A DNA stretch of 13,569 nucleotides. Source: Chlamydiota bacterium. Lineage in GTDB: Bacteria; Chlamydiota; Chlamydiia; Chlamydiales; SM23-39. Position numbers and translations under genes: made by a program. The stretch is from assembly GCA_027449725.1 (NCBI GenBank), contig DAIDLB010000228.1, forward strand, positions 1-13,569, written 5' to 3'. Of the stretch, positions 1 to 9,697 are shown piece after piece (within the stretch, counting starts at the first letter, position 1; the number at the start of each line of letters is the position of its first letter). The notes beneath the pieces were generated by a model, which was given only the letters and a program-made list of their open reading frames with translations, was not told the DNA's origin and did not search any database.

Positions 1-307
1 AATCGAAATCGGAGCGGTGGTAGAAGAGCTGCTCCTGAAAGCCGCTCCAAAACCCCTCGTCCAAGGGCTTCGTCCTCGAAAACTCGGCGACATCGGCCTT
101 CAGTTCCTGGCGGAACTCCTCGTGGCTCTTCTCCCTCCGCGCAAAGCCGACGCACGCGAAGTTCGCAGGGAGCATCCCGTCTTTGCCCAAGTTGTAGATT
201 GCAGGGGCAAGCTTGCGCCCCGTGAGGTCGCCCGTAGCCCCAAAAATCACAAGGACACACGGGTCGATGTTGCGGGCCGAGCGCCCTGGCTCATCAAGAG
301 GATTCAT
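1..307 (-). CDS. zwf: Glucose-6-phosphate 1-dehydrogenase, N-terminal part (cut by window edge)
   Basis: This is the N-terminal 102 residues of glucose-6-phosphate dehydrogenase, which oxidises glucose-6-phosphate to 6-phosphogluconolactone with NADP+ as the entry step of the oxidative pentose phosphate pathway in the cytosol. The sequence shows the family's dinucleotide-binding strand and loop, VIFGATGDLTGRKL, at residues 20-33, and a following LAPAIYNL helix; about 100 residues are present of a usual ~500. I chose the ATG at 305-307 because it leaves a normal short leader before the Rossmann motif; the ribosome site upstream (ACGGAAAT) is weak. The gene continues beyond base 1. It follows pyrG and ruvX in the same direction, the order known in Chlamydia, but is separated from ruvX by 184 bp of hairpin repeats, so it may need its own promoter. 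I saw no convincing promoter hexamers. Confidence 0.95.
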   Translation of the reverse strand, partial: MNPLDEPGRSARNIDPCVLVIFGATGDLTGRKLAPAIYNLGKDGMLPANFACVGFARREKSHEEFRQELKADVAEFSRTKPLDEGFWSGFQEQLFYHRSDFD

Positions 308-343
308 ATTTCCGTATATTGAAAGATTGTTGGAATACTATGC

Positions 344-482
344 AAGGGCTCCGCCCTTAAACCCGCCAAAGGGCAAGCCCTTTGGAAACCCTGTATTTTT
401 TTGCTCGCTGCGAGCAAAAAAATAAAAGGATTCCAAAGGACGCAGTCCTTTGGTGGGGATTTTAAGGGGCGAAGCCCCTTAA
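344..482. repeat. Two facing copies of a hairpin repeat in the ruvX-zwf gap
   Basis: The gap is built almost wholly of inverted repeats. In order: stem AAGGGC (344-349)/GCCCTT (353-358); stem CCAAAGGGC (366-374)/GCCCTTTGG (377-385); a central 13-bp stem, T7 plus GCTCGC (396-408) against GCGAGC plus A7 (410-422); stem CCAAAGGAC (433-441)/GTCCTTTGG (445-453); and stem TTAAGGGGC (462-470)/GCCCCTTAA (474-482). Read from its right end on the minus strand, the right half matches the left half read on the plus strand, so this is two copies of one two-hairpin unit placed tail to tail around the central palindrome. A third copy lies at 5128-5192. None of the stems is followed by a T run on the strand where it would be read, so they are not ordinary Rho-independent terminators. 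They could be REP-like mobile palindromes or RNA 3'-end stabilisers. Confidence 0.85.
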
Positions 483-491
483 GAAGCTGGG

Positions 492-870
492 TCATGCGTT
501 GCGGTCCAAATAAGCTTGGAGGAGCAGTGTGGCGGCGAGGGAGTCGACGACTTGGGTGCCCTGCTTGCGGCTGCGGCCCATTTCTTTGAGGGCGCGGTTT
601 GCTGCCGCGGTGGTGAGGCGCTCGTCGACGCATTCGACGGGGGTGGAGGTGAGGGCTTGGAGGGCCGCGGCGAAGCGTTCGGCGGCGAGGGCCATCTCTC
701 CTTTGGTGCCGTTGAGGAGGAGGGGGAGGCCGACGAGGATGGTTGCGGGGGCGTAGGCAGCGAGGGCTGCGAGGATGGCTGCGGGCGTGTTGGCCGGGCG
801 TATTTTTAGGGGGAGCGCAACGATGCCTTGGGCGTCGGAGATGGCGAGGCCTGTCCGTTTGAGTCCGAAG

Positions 871-893
<23 letters not shown>
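492..893 (-). CDS. ruvX: Putative pre-16S rRNA nuclease / Holliday-junction resolvase-like protein RuvX (YqgF)
   Basis: This 133-residue protein belongs to the YqgF/RuvX family, RNase H-fold nucleases linked to 5' maturation of 16S rRNA and earlier proposed as Holliday-junction resolvases. The family motifs are all present: the first acidic motif AVDFGLKRTGLAISD (D8), the GLPLLLNGTKGEMA loop (residues 55-68), the ECVDERLTT segment (87-95) with its acidic pair, and the closing VVDSLAATLLL helix (D117). Length is normal for the family (about 135-150). The ATG at 891-893 is chosen because the family starts directly before the first motif. The start lies inside the end of pyrG (23-bp overlap with the pyrG stop at 871-873), so translation is probably coupled. 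Ten bases past its TGA stop, a hairpin repeat begins. Very alanine-rich, in line with the high G+C of this block. Confidence 0.93.
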
Positions 894-2523
<1,630 letters not shown>

Positions 2524-2631
2524 GGGGTGGTGTTCCAAATTTCTAAAGCATGAGTTTAAATGCCCTCTTCCATTTTTTCAAGTGGCCAAAATTCAGCTCC
2601 TTTTGTTAATTTATTTTTATTTGGTGTTATT

Positions 2632-3675
2632 ATGTCTGTTTGTTTGAATATGATTGCGAGAAACGAGATCAATGTAATTAAAAGATGTTTAAGTTCGCTG
2701 TTAGGTTATATTGATTTCTGGGTCATTATCGATACGGGATCGGAGGATGGGACGCAGGAAGCGGTCCGAAAAACTCTTGCGAATATCCCCGGAGAGCTTT
2801 ACGAGCGCCCCTGGGTCGACTTCGCGGTCTGCCGCAATGCCGCGCTCTCTCTTGCGCGAGGAAAAGGGGATTACCTTCTCTTCATCGACGCGGATGAGAC
2901 CTTTTCGCCGGAACCCGGCTTTGTCTGGCCCCGCTTTGACAGGGACTGCTACTTTGCCCCCTTCATCCTGGAAAACGGTTCGGAGATCCAGCGTCTTTTT
3001 TTAGCGAAAAATGGGTTGCCCTGGCTGTGGAAAGGGGCGCTTCATGAGGAGTTGACGACAGAAGAAACGCGGGTTGCGGGGATTTTGGCGGGGGCGAAAA
3101 TCGTCGTTCGGCAGGATGGGGCCAGATCTCTCGATCCGAAAAAATATTTGCGCGACGCGGAGATGCTGGAAAAAGATCCTCTCTCGCCGCGGGCGGCGTT
3201 TTATGCGGCGCTCTCTTACGATATGGCCAGAGAGGAGAGGCGGGCGCTTGAAGCGTATCAAAAAAGGTGCAAAATGGGCGATTGGGACGAGGAGCTGTTT
3301 TATGCCCATTACCGCTCCGGCTGTTTGCAAGAGAGGCTGGGAGAGTCTCCCGTCCACGAGTTTTGCAAAGCCCTGGAGGCGCGGCCGCAAAGGGCCGAGC
3401 CGCTGCATCTTCTTGCCAAATGGTACAACGAGCATGGCGCCCCTCTTTTAGCTTATTTGCTCGCTCGATTCGGCCTGGGATTGCCCTTTCCTCCCGACAG
3501 AACTTTTGTCGAGCGGGAGGTGTACGACTACAAATTACTGATCCAAAAAACCGATGCGGCCCTTCTCCTGGGGATGCGCGCCGAGGCGATGCGCCTCATA
3601 GAGGAAATCCTCGCCAAAAAGAGCCTCCCCCCGGAAAAGAGGCTCAGGATCGAAAGCGTGAAGAAATTATTTTAA
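2632..3675 (+). CDS. Family 2 glycosyltransferase, SPBc2/TPR-associated type
   Basis: A 347-residue GT2-fold glycosyltransferase that would move a sugar from a nucleotide donor to an unknown acceptor. It begins with SVCLNMIARNE, the first strand of this subgroup (usually SxCMIVKNE), followed by IIDTGSEDGT (32-41), CRNAALSLARG (67-77) and the metal-binding DxD in LLFIDADE (82-89: D86, D88). A WLWKGALHEEL segment in the middle is the region where this subgroup places its acceptor/catalytic residues. The C-terminal half is helical, with repeated YAALSYDMAREERRALEAY-like stretches that suggest TPR-type helices. I took the ATG at 2632; an earlier ATG at 2560 would add 24 residues that do not resemble the family. 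No transmembrane segment is evident, so it is probably cytosolic. It is divergent from pyrG and 76 bp before sdaA. Acceptor unknown; lipid, glycan or protein are all possible. Confidence 0.85.
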   Translation: MSVCLNMIARNEINVIKRCLSSLLGYIDFWVIIDTGSEDGTQEAVRKTLANIPGELYERPWVDFAVCRNAALSLARGKGDYLLFIDADETFSPEPGFVWPRFDRDCYFAPFILENGSEIQRLFLAKNGLPWLWKGALHEELTTEETRVAGILAGAKIVVRQDGARSLDPKKYLRDAEMLEKDPLSPRAAFYAALSYDMAREERRALEAYQKRCKMGDWDEELFYAHYRSGCLQERLGESPVHEFCKALEARPQRAEPLHLLAKWYNEHGAPLLAYLLARFGLGLPFPPDRTFVEREVYDYKLLIQKTDAALLLGMRAEAMRLIEEILAKKSLPPEKRLRIESVKKLF

Positions 3676-3742
3676 CTCTCTATGGAAGATTTGCTTACCT
3701 CTTGATTTGAATGTGGAGATCAGTAAAAAATTGTCCCGAATT

Positions 3743-3746
3743 GAGG
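3743..3746 (+). promoter_or_regulatory. Ribosome binding site of sdaA (decides the start)
   Basis: GAGG lies five bases before the ATG at 3752 (GAGGTAACA then ATG). It supports starting sdaA at 3752 rather than at the in-frame TTG at 3707, which would add 15 residues not found in the family. Confidence 0.6.
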
Positions 3747-3751
3747 TAACA

Positions 3752-5127
<1,376 letters not shown>

Positions 5128-5131
<4 letters not shown>

Positions 5132-5192
5132 GGGGCTTCGCCCCTTAAAATCCTTAACCATTGGGCGTGCCCTTTGGAAACCCTGGATTTTT
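5128..5192 (+). repeat. Third copy of the hairpin repeat, at the sdaA 3' end
   Basis: The copy starts with TTAAGGGGC (5128-5136)/GCCCCTTAA (5140-5148), then an imperfect stem CCATTGGGC (5158-5166)/GCCCTTTGG (5169-5177) with two mismatches, then AAACCCTGGATTTTT (5178-5192). It matches the minus-strand copy at the ruvX 3' end over its first 26 bases without change and the plus-strand copy at 344-402 over its second half. As at ruvX, the unit begins at or just after a stop codon and points away from the gene. The following 45 bases lead to the next gene and include GGGAAGG (5229-5235) as its ribosome site, just downstream of a short C-run/G-run inverted repeat that could partly pair with it. Confidence 0.8.
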
Positions 5193-5237
5193 ATGGGAAC
5201 ATTTGCAAAAATGCCCCCCTTTTAAAAAGGGAAGGTT

Positions 5238-5969
5238 ATGATCACTCCAAATTTTCCTGTTTCATACGTTCGGTTGGATGGGTTGCCGGATCTTCCGGGA
5301 TCCGACGATGAGGTTGTCCGCGTTTATTTTGTACGTCACGGCGAAAGCGCCCTCAACATTTCGCAAAATGGGGTTCGCTATACGCAAGGACAGAGCCCTC
5401 ATGTCGAGCTAACGGAAAAAGGGAAATGGCAAGCAGTGGAGTTGGCGGAGAAGATGGCGTCGAAAATAGGGCGTCTCCAACCGCTCCTTGTGACCTCGAC
5501 AGCCATACGGGCGATCGATACGGCCCGCTGTCTGGCCAATCGATTGGGGCTTTCCACGACAGCTTATACAGAGTTTCTCGAGCTTGGATCGGGGACCTTT
5601 GAAGGGAAGAGCAAAGAGGATCCCGGCTATAAGGCGGACTACGGGCGATGGGAAAAACTCTCTCCCAAAGAAAAATGGACTGCGCCCAAGGTGTCGGTGG
5701 GAGAATCTTATTCCGAAGTAGCAGAAAGAGCGCTCGACGGCCTATCGAAGGTTCTCGGGCAACTGAGGCAAAAGGAAACGGTCTTCGTGTACGGCCACCT
5801 CATGCTGATGAATGCGGTGGCGATCGAGCTTACGGGCATAGAGTTGTCGCAAGAGCCTCGGCAGCCGCTGCCCGAGCTGAGGATCCAGAACGGCGACCTC
5901 ATGATGCTTGAAATTCCAAGAGGCGGATCTGTGAAAGAAGGGCGGGTAAGGTCTGTCATTCGTTCCTGA
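5238..5969 (+). CDS. Histidine phosphatase family protein (phosphoglycerate mutase-like)
   Basis: A 243-residue member of the histidine phosphatase (branch 1) superfamily, which transfers or hydrolyses phosphate through a phosphohistidine. The catalytic RHG motif is in YFVRHGESALN (R33, H34, G35). The second arginine is in TSTAIRAIDTA (R91), the acid in FLELGSGTFEG (E115), and the second histidine in FVYGHLMLMN (H187), so the active site looks complete. Substrate cannot be read from sequence: it lacks the typical signatures of dPGM, and cofactor phosphatases, small sugar phosphatases or phosphoprotein phosphatases are all possible. The ATG at 5238 has the ribosome site GGGAAGG just upstream. 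Its TGA stop overlaps an ATG (TGATG at 5967-5971) that opens only a ten-codon frame, while a U-box frame lies in another phase immediately after. No signal peptide or membrane segment is visible. Confidence 0.88.
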   Translation: MITPNFPVSYVRLDGLPDLPGSDDEVVRVYFVRHGESALNISQNGVRYTQGQSPHVELTEKGKWQAVELAEKMASKIGRLQPLLVTSTAIRAIDTARCLANRLGLSTTAYTEFLELGSGTFEGKSKEDPGYKADYGRWEKLSPKEKWTAPKVSVGESYSEVAERALDGLSKVLGQLRQKETVFVYGHLMLMNAVAIELTGIELSQEPRQPLPELRIQNGDLMMLEIPRGGSVKEGRVRSVIRS

Positions 5970-6462
5970 TGCAATTCCGAGCCAATTCATTTGTCCTGTA
6001 AGCCAGCGCATCTTATGGAAACCCGTAATATTTGGCTGCGGGCACACGGTTGATGAAGCCCTGCTTGCGAGCTTACGGCAAACGGCCCGTTGTCCCCTCC
6101 CGTATTGCGGTCGAAACATCGAAAAAATTCGATTCAATCAAGAATTGAGAGATTTGCTGGATCAGTGGTTTCGTGAGAATCGGATCACGCCGGTTGGCTC
6201 CAACGACGTGGCGTGGGCCCTTTTCTACCCCCACCTGGTGGAAGCTCCGAACCTCTTCGGTCAAATCGCTTCCTATTTGCGGTATGTTTGGGTTGCGGGA
6301 CTCGTTCATGATGTGGCATTGGATCTCATGAATCATCTTCGCACCGAGCGGATTGAGCACAATCTGCAACCGGTGGGACAGTATCTCCCTCCTCCTGAAC
6401 GAAGGATTCTGGAGCAAATTATGTGCGAATATAAAACATTGCTTTCTCAGAAGGAGAGTTAA
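5950..6462 (+). CDS. U-box domain protein (E3 ubiquitin ligase-like), start unresolved or frameshifted
   Basis: An open frame of 170 codons that I translated by hand. Counting from 5950, residues 10-70 match a U-box: FICPVSQRILWKPV (13-26), then FGCGHTVDEALL, then RCPLPYCGR, and RFNQELRDLLDQWF, which is the position of the usual PN-x-ALRELIxxW helix. U-box domains bind ubiquitin-conjugating E2 enzymes and act as E3 ligases; in bacteria they are known as injected effectors (LubX of Legionella). The remaining ~100 residues (to KTLLSQKES) are not recognised and may bind the target. There is no in-frame ATG, GTG or TTG before 6145, and starting there would remove the U-box. An ATG at 5969-5971, overlapping the phosphatase stop, is in the wrong phase and ends at 5999-6001; loss of one base between them would explain this. 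Alternatives are an ATT start (5974), frameshift readthrough from the phosphatase, or a recent pseudogene. Stop overlaps that of the convergent gene in a shared TTAA. Confidence 0.6.
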   Translation, partial: GLSFVPDAIPSQFICPVSQRILWKPVIFGCGHTVDEALLASLRQTARCPLPYCGRNIEKIRFNQELRDLLDQWFRENRITPVGSNDVAWALFYPHLVEAPNLFGQIASYLRYVWVAGLVHDVALDLMNHLRTERIEHNLQPVGQYLPPPERRILEQIMCEYKTLLSQKES

Positions 6463-7148
6463 TGATTTGTCAGGTAGCGGATGAGGCCCTCCCAGTCTCT
6501 GGATTGGAAATAAGGCGCGAGTGCTTCGGGGGTGGAATCGACCTGTTTGGCGAACTCATTTACGTATTGCATCAGTTTACCCTGATCCGTCTGGCTGTTC
6601 AGACTCGGGACAAGACCGTCTAAAAAACCGTTCCACTTGAAATAGTCGTGTTGGATTTTCCTCATATGATCTTTTAGCGCCGGGGTCGAAAAGATCGCCT
6701 CGAGGAATTTCAGGGGATGGACATGGTTGATTTCGGAGCCCACCCGTTTGAGCTCGCCCTGTTTAAAGAGAAGAGAGAGTTTTCCGTTTTCCCCCATGGT
6801 CCGGATGATGTAGGCGATGTTTTGCCTGTCGGCTTCCGTGCAGACCAGCTCGTTATAAGGGATTTCCTTGATTCCGCTGTCGGCGGGCGGGATTTCCAGG
6901 ACCGTTGCCAGAGGAGCCGGTTTCATCGGCGGAGATTGTTTAAAGAGGTGCGGCAGTTTACCCGCCTTCGCAAGCGCCTGGACAAGTGAGAAGCTCTTGT
7001 CCCCTCGGCCTGCCAGGCGGATCGAGTAATGGGTGGCCGGCGCCGGAAGGAGCTTGATCATTAAAGAGAAAGGGGCTGCAATTTCGTTTCTGGGAGGGAC
7101 GAACTGTACAAATGGAGGTCGAGGGAAATCTGCAGAAATATACGGCAT
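6459..7148 (-). CDS. Hypothetical protein with repeated GKLxxLFKQ segment
   Basis: A 229-residue protein I do not recognise. It lacks a signal peptide and membrane segments and looks soluble. Two stretches resemble each other: KAGKLPHLFKQ in the first half and ENGKLSLLFKQ near the middle, which may mark a duplicated unit. The second is followed by a distinctive RVGSEINHVHPLKFLEAIF segment and a helical C-terminus ending YFQSRDWEGLIRYL. The ATG at 7146-7148 has an AGGTG ribosome site four to five bases upstream. It runs against the U-box frame; the two stops share the palindrome TTAA (6459-6462). It is divergent from the first kinase-like gene. The frame is long, uninterrupted and of normal composition, so it is a real gene, possibly a lineage-specific chlamydial protein; no function can be assigned. 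Confidence 0.75.
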   Translation of the reverse strand: MPYISADFPRPPFVQFVPPRNEIAAPFSLMIKLLPAPATHYSIRLAGRGDKSFSLVQALAKAGKLPHLFKQSPPMKPAPLATVLEIPPADSGIKEIPYNELVCTEADRQNIAYIIRTMGENGKLSLLFKQGELKRVGSEINHVHPLKFLEAIFSTPALKDHMRKIQHDYFKWNGFLDGLVPSLNSQTDQGKLMQYVNEFAKQVDSTPEALAPYFQSRDWEGLIRYLTNH

Positions 7149-7258
7149 GGCGTCACCTGTAAGGAGAATTTTCGATCACATTACCTTACTTAAATTTTTA
7201 ATCGCAAGTTGGGCTCGCGTTGCAACATAATGGGAAGATTCTGTACGCTTGGGCGCGC

Positions 7259-8113
7259 ATGTTTTTTTGTAGACTGACGGTTCTCTGTTTGATCATTTTC
7301 TCATCGGCAGCGGTGGGGAAATTTTGGTACTTTTTAAAAGACGGCTTCAGTATCCGCCGGATCGGATACGCATTGCCCGTTTCAGAGAAGTCGAACCCTT
7401 TTTCTGCTGAATGGTTGAAGGGGCCGTTTCATTACCTCGGAAGAGGAAGGCAGTGCTATGCGTTTGAGAGCCCTGATCGGCGGTTTGTGCTCAAGATCCC
7501 CCGCTTTGACCGCTATGAAATCCCCTTCATTTGGAAAGTCCCGTTTTCGTTTCTTGAAGAGAAAAGAGAATCGATTGAAAAAGAGAGACTGAAACGGAAG
7601 GCGTTCGTTTTAGACAGTTTTCAAATCGCAGCCGAAGCGTTGCAGGAAGAGACGGCCCTTCTCTATCTGCACGTCGGAGATACGGGAACATTTTTAGGAC
7701 ATACAACTCTTATCGATAAGCTGGGCAGGACTTATGAAGTCGACTTGAACCGGATTGTATTTGCCCTGCAAGAAAAAAAGGCACTGATGATGCCCCAGTT
7801 TTTGGCAGCGGTGAAGGCGGGGGATAGCGAGCGGGTAGATCGGATATTCGATGCGTTTTTGGCCATTTTGAAAAAGAGGGCGGAGCTTGGGATTTTCAAT
7901 AAAGACCCTTCGTTCATGAAAAACTTTGCGTGGGATGGGGAAAGGGGGGTGCAGATCGATATCGGAAGTTTTTATCGCAAGGCGGATCTTGATGGAAACG
8001 AGCCTATGAAAGAGAGTACCGGCCCCATCCGCGAATGGCTCGGCAGTCTCGACCCGGCGCTTTTAAACCGTTTTGACCAGCGACTGGAAGAGATATGCGC
8101 CGTTTCGGATTGA
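7259..8113 (+). CDS. Membrane-anchored or secreted kinase-like protein, paralog 1 of 4
   Basis: A 284-residue protein and the first of four tandem relatives. An N-terminal hydrophobic segment (about residues 5-25, LTVLCLIIFSSAAVG) suggests a signal peptide or anchor. The core then resembles the protein-kinase-like fold: a glycine loop YLGRGRQCYAFES (59-71) ending in VLKIP with candidate ATP-binding lysine K79; an EETALLYLHVG segment (130-140); a possible hinge IVFALQEKK (166-174); then GIFNKDPSFMKNF with D216 and N222, and VQIDIG with D234, standing where kinases have the catalytic loop and DFG. The HRD histidine/arginine are absent and the Asp-Asn spacing is one longer than usual. Activity and substrate are therefore uncertain. 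I chose the ATG at 7259; a TTG at 7220 would add 13 residues. Possible -10 CATAAT at 7226-7231, weak. It overlaps paralog 2 by 19 bp. Confidence 0.75.
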   Translation: MFFCRLTVLCLIIFSSAAVGKFWYFLKDGFSIRRIGYALPVSEKSNPFSAEWLKGPFHYLGRGRQCYAFESPDRRFVLKIPRFDRYEIPFIWKVPFSFLEEKRESIEKERLKRKAFVLDSFQIAAEALQEETALLYLHVGDTGTFLGHTTLIDKLGRTYEVDLNRIVFALQEKKALMMPQFLAAVKAGDSERVDRIFDAFLAILKKRAELGIFNKDPSFMKNFAWDGERGVQIDIGSFYRKADLDGNEPMKESTGPIREWLGSLDPALLNRFDQRLEEICAVSD

Positions 8114-8883
8114 TCGTCGTTTTATGCCTTGTTGCTTTTTCTCTGCCGAAAGGGTGGAAGGAGCTTCGGGGGCCCTCCCTTCGGCTTCTTTATCCCGTAG
8201 AAAAGAAAAGTTCCCAGAGCAAGACTTTGGATCTCAAAACAAACTCCGCTCTCGATCAATCCTTTTTTTCATGGGGCAGAGGAAGCCAGTCGGAGGTGTT
8301 TCTAAGCCAGGACGGGAAATGGGTCCTCAAAATCCCAAGAAATAAAAAGACAAGACCTTATCTTCTCGGACGGTTTCGAAGCCAGGAGAGGAAAGGGTGT
8401 CTGGAGAGCTACCTCAGGGCAAGAAGGGATCTCTCCGATGAAACCGCTGTACTCTATGTCCATGCGGGAGAGGCGATCGAGATGCCGAAAGGATTCGGTC
8501 TCTACGATTGCCTGGGCCGGAGATTGCCGATGCGGCCGGACGTCTTTCCTTTTGCTTTGCAGGAAAAAAAGCCTTTATTGGCCAAGAGACTGGCCGAAGC
8601 CGCCGATCCGGAAGAGGCGAAGAAAATGCTCTCCTCGCTTCTCGACCTGATCGAGGCAGAGAGGGTAAAGGGCTGGGTGTGCAGCGATTATGCCTTTGAG
8701 CTGAATTTAGGCTACGATCAGGGGAGGGCGTTTCGGATCGATATCGGCAGCTATGTCCCTGCTGACGCCTCTTTTTCGTGGGAAGCGATCGCCAAGCCGG
8801 TCAATCGCTTTTTGGAGAGGTCCGGCAACGCGGAGTTGCGGGCGTGGTGGGATCAGGAGATTTCGAAAAAGGGATCTCTTTGA
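8095..8883 (+). CDS. Membrane-anchored or secreted kinase-like protein, paralog 2 of 4
   Basis: A 262-residue relative of its three neighbours. It starts MRRFGLIVVLCLVAFSL, a short basic-hydrophobic leader typical of a signal peptide or anchor. The kinase-like landmarks are in the same places as in paralog 1: SWGRGSQSEVFLSQDG (59-74) and VLKIP with K79; DETAVLYVHAG (115-125); FPFALQEKKPL (151-161); CSDYAFELNLG with D198 and N204; RIDIGSYV with D216 and G218. This copy keeps both loop glycines but is the most divergent in its catalytic-loop region (WVCSD instead of GIxNxD). A GGAAGAG ribosome site lies just before the ATG at 8095, within the end of paralog 1, so translation is likely coupled. 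Whether it is an active kinase cannot be told from sequence alone. Confidence 0.75.
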   Translation: MRRFGLIVVLCLVAFSLPKGWKELRGPSLRLLYPVEKKSSQSKTLDLKTNSALDQSFFSWGRGSQSEVFLSQDGKWVLKIPRNKKTRPYLLGRFRSQERKGCLESYLRARRDLSDETAVLYVHAGEAIEMPKGFGLYDCLGRRLPMRPDVFPFALQEKKPLLAKRLAEAADPEEAKKMLSSLLDLIEAERVKGWVCSDYAFELNLGYDQGRAFRIDIGSYVPADASFSWEAIAKPVNRFLERSGNAELRAWWDQEISKKGSL

Positions 8884-8920
8884 AGAACATACCCGCTCCA
8901 CCTCACACTTTGACAAGTTT

Positions 8921-9697
8921 ATGAGATGGCTTTTTTTTCTTTTGCTTTTCTCGGCTTTTCTCTGCCTGCCCGCCGCCCTCAAGAGGTGGACCTGTTCTTT
9001 TCATAAAGAGCGCTGCATCCCCCCCATCCTCGAAGAGCAGCCAGGCGAAATGTTTTCAAGACTCTCTCCCGGAGAGATCCAAAAAGCCCTTTCGCAAACG
9101 TTTACCTATCTCGACCGCGGAGCGCAATCGTTCGTTTTTGCAAGCGAAGACAGGGAACTTGTGTTGAAGCTCTTTTTTTTCGACGGGGCGCTCGAAAAAG
9201 CGGAGTCCCTTGTGCAAAGTTGCAAAGCCGCAGCTCTCGCCGCTGAGGAGACGGGGCTTGTCTATCTCCATTTCGGGCCGTCGGACAAATCTCTTCCTTC
9301 GCTGAAATTGTGCGGTCCCGCCTGGCATTGGACCGAATTGAAAGGAGCAAACTACTGTTTTGCCTTGCAAAGGAGGGCGATCCCATTGAAAGAGTCGCTT
9401 GGCTCTGCTTATTTCGCAGGGAACCGTGAAGTGTTTTTGCAGAGAATTGATGCGTTTTTTGCCCTTTTGCAAAAGCGGATTTCGATGGGGATCCGCAATT
9501 CGGATCGGAGCCTTTTTAGCAATTTCGGTTTTATCGAGGGGGGCGGAGCGATCGAGATCGATTTTGGCCATTATTTCTTCGACCCCGAATGGACCGAAGA
9601 AGCCGGAAAACGAGAGGTCGACCGTTATCGGAAAAGGCTGGTAGAATGGGCGTCTCGCAACATGGCAGATTGGAAAGAGGAGATCGAAAGGCGGTGA
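8921..9697 (+). CDS. Membrane-anchored or secreted kinase-like protein, paralog 3 of 4
   Basis: A 258-residue member of the tandem family, with a very hydrophobic leader (MRWLFFLLLFSAFLCLPAAL). Its core has YLDRGAQSFVFASEDRE (63-79), where the first loop glycine is replaced by D65, then VLKLF with K83; EETGLVYLHFG (109-119); NYCFALQRRA (144-153); GIRNSDRSLFSNFGF with D195 and N201; and EIDFGHYF with a canonical DFG (214-216). It is the copy closest to a normal kinase at the metal-binding loop. The start at 8921 lies 37 bp after paralog 2 and has no good ribosome site; the frame is open much further upstream, but only inside paralog 2 and in a different phase. A run of eight T (8931-8938) in codons 4-6 and another at 9173-9180 could slip and switch the gene off. 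Its stop overlaps the start of paralog 4 (GTGA). Confidence 0.75.
   Translation: MRWLFFLLLFSAFLCLPAALKRWTCSFHKERCIPPILEEQPGEMFSRLSPGEIQKALSQTFTYLDRGAQSFVFASEDRELVLKLFFFDGALEKAESLVQSCKAAALAAEETGLVYLHFGPSDKSLPSLKLCGPAWHWTELKGANYCFALQRRAIPLKESLGSAYFAGNREVFLQRIDAFFALLQKRISMGIRNSDRSLFSNFGFIEGGGAIEIDFGHYFFDPEWTEEAGKREVDRYRKRLVEWASRNMADWKEEIERR

Noticed and set aside
396..422. 13-bp stem with T and A runs as a Rho-independent terminator
   Set aside because: On both strands the T run precedes the stem and an A run follows it, the reverse of a terminator.
344..482. CRISPR array
   Set aside because: The repeats are self-complementary stems of differing sequence with no regular spacers and no cas genes nearby.
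2604..2631. Promoter TTGTTA-17-GTTATT before the glycosyltransferase
   Set aside because: The putative -10 abuts the ATG, leaving no room for a leader; not convincing.
8753..8920. Longer start for kinase-like paralog 3
   Set aside because: The extra residues overlap paralog 2 in another phase and would put charged sequence before the hydrophobic leader.
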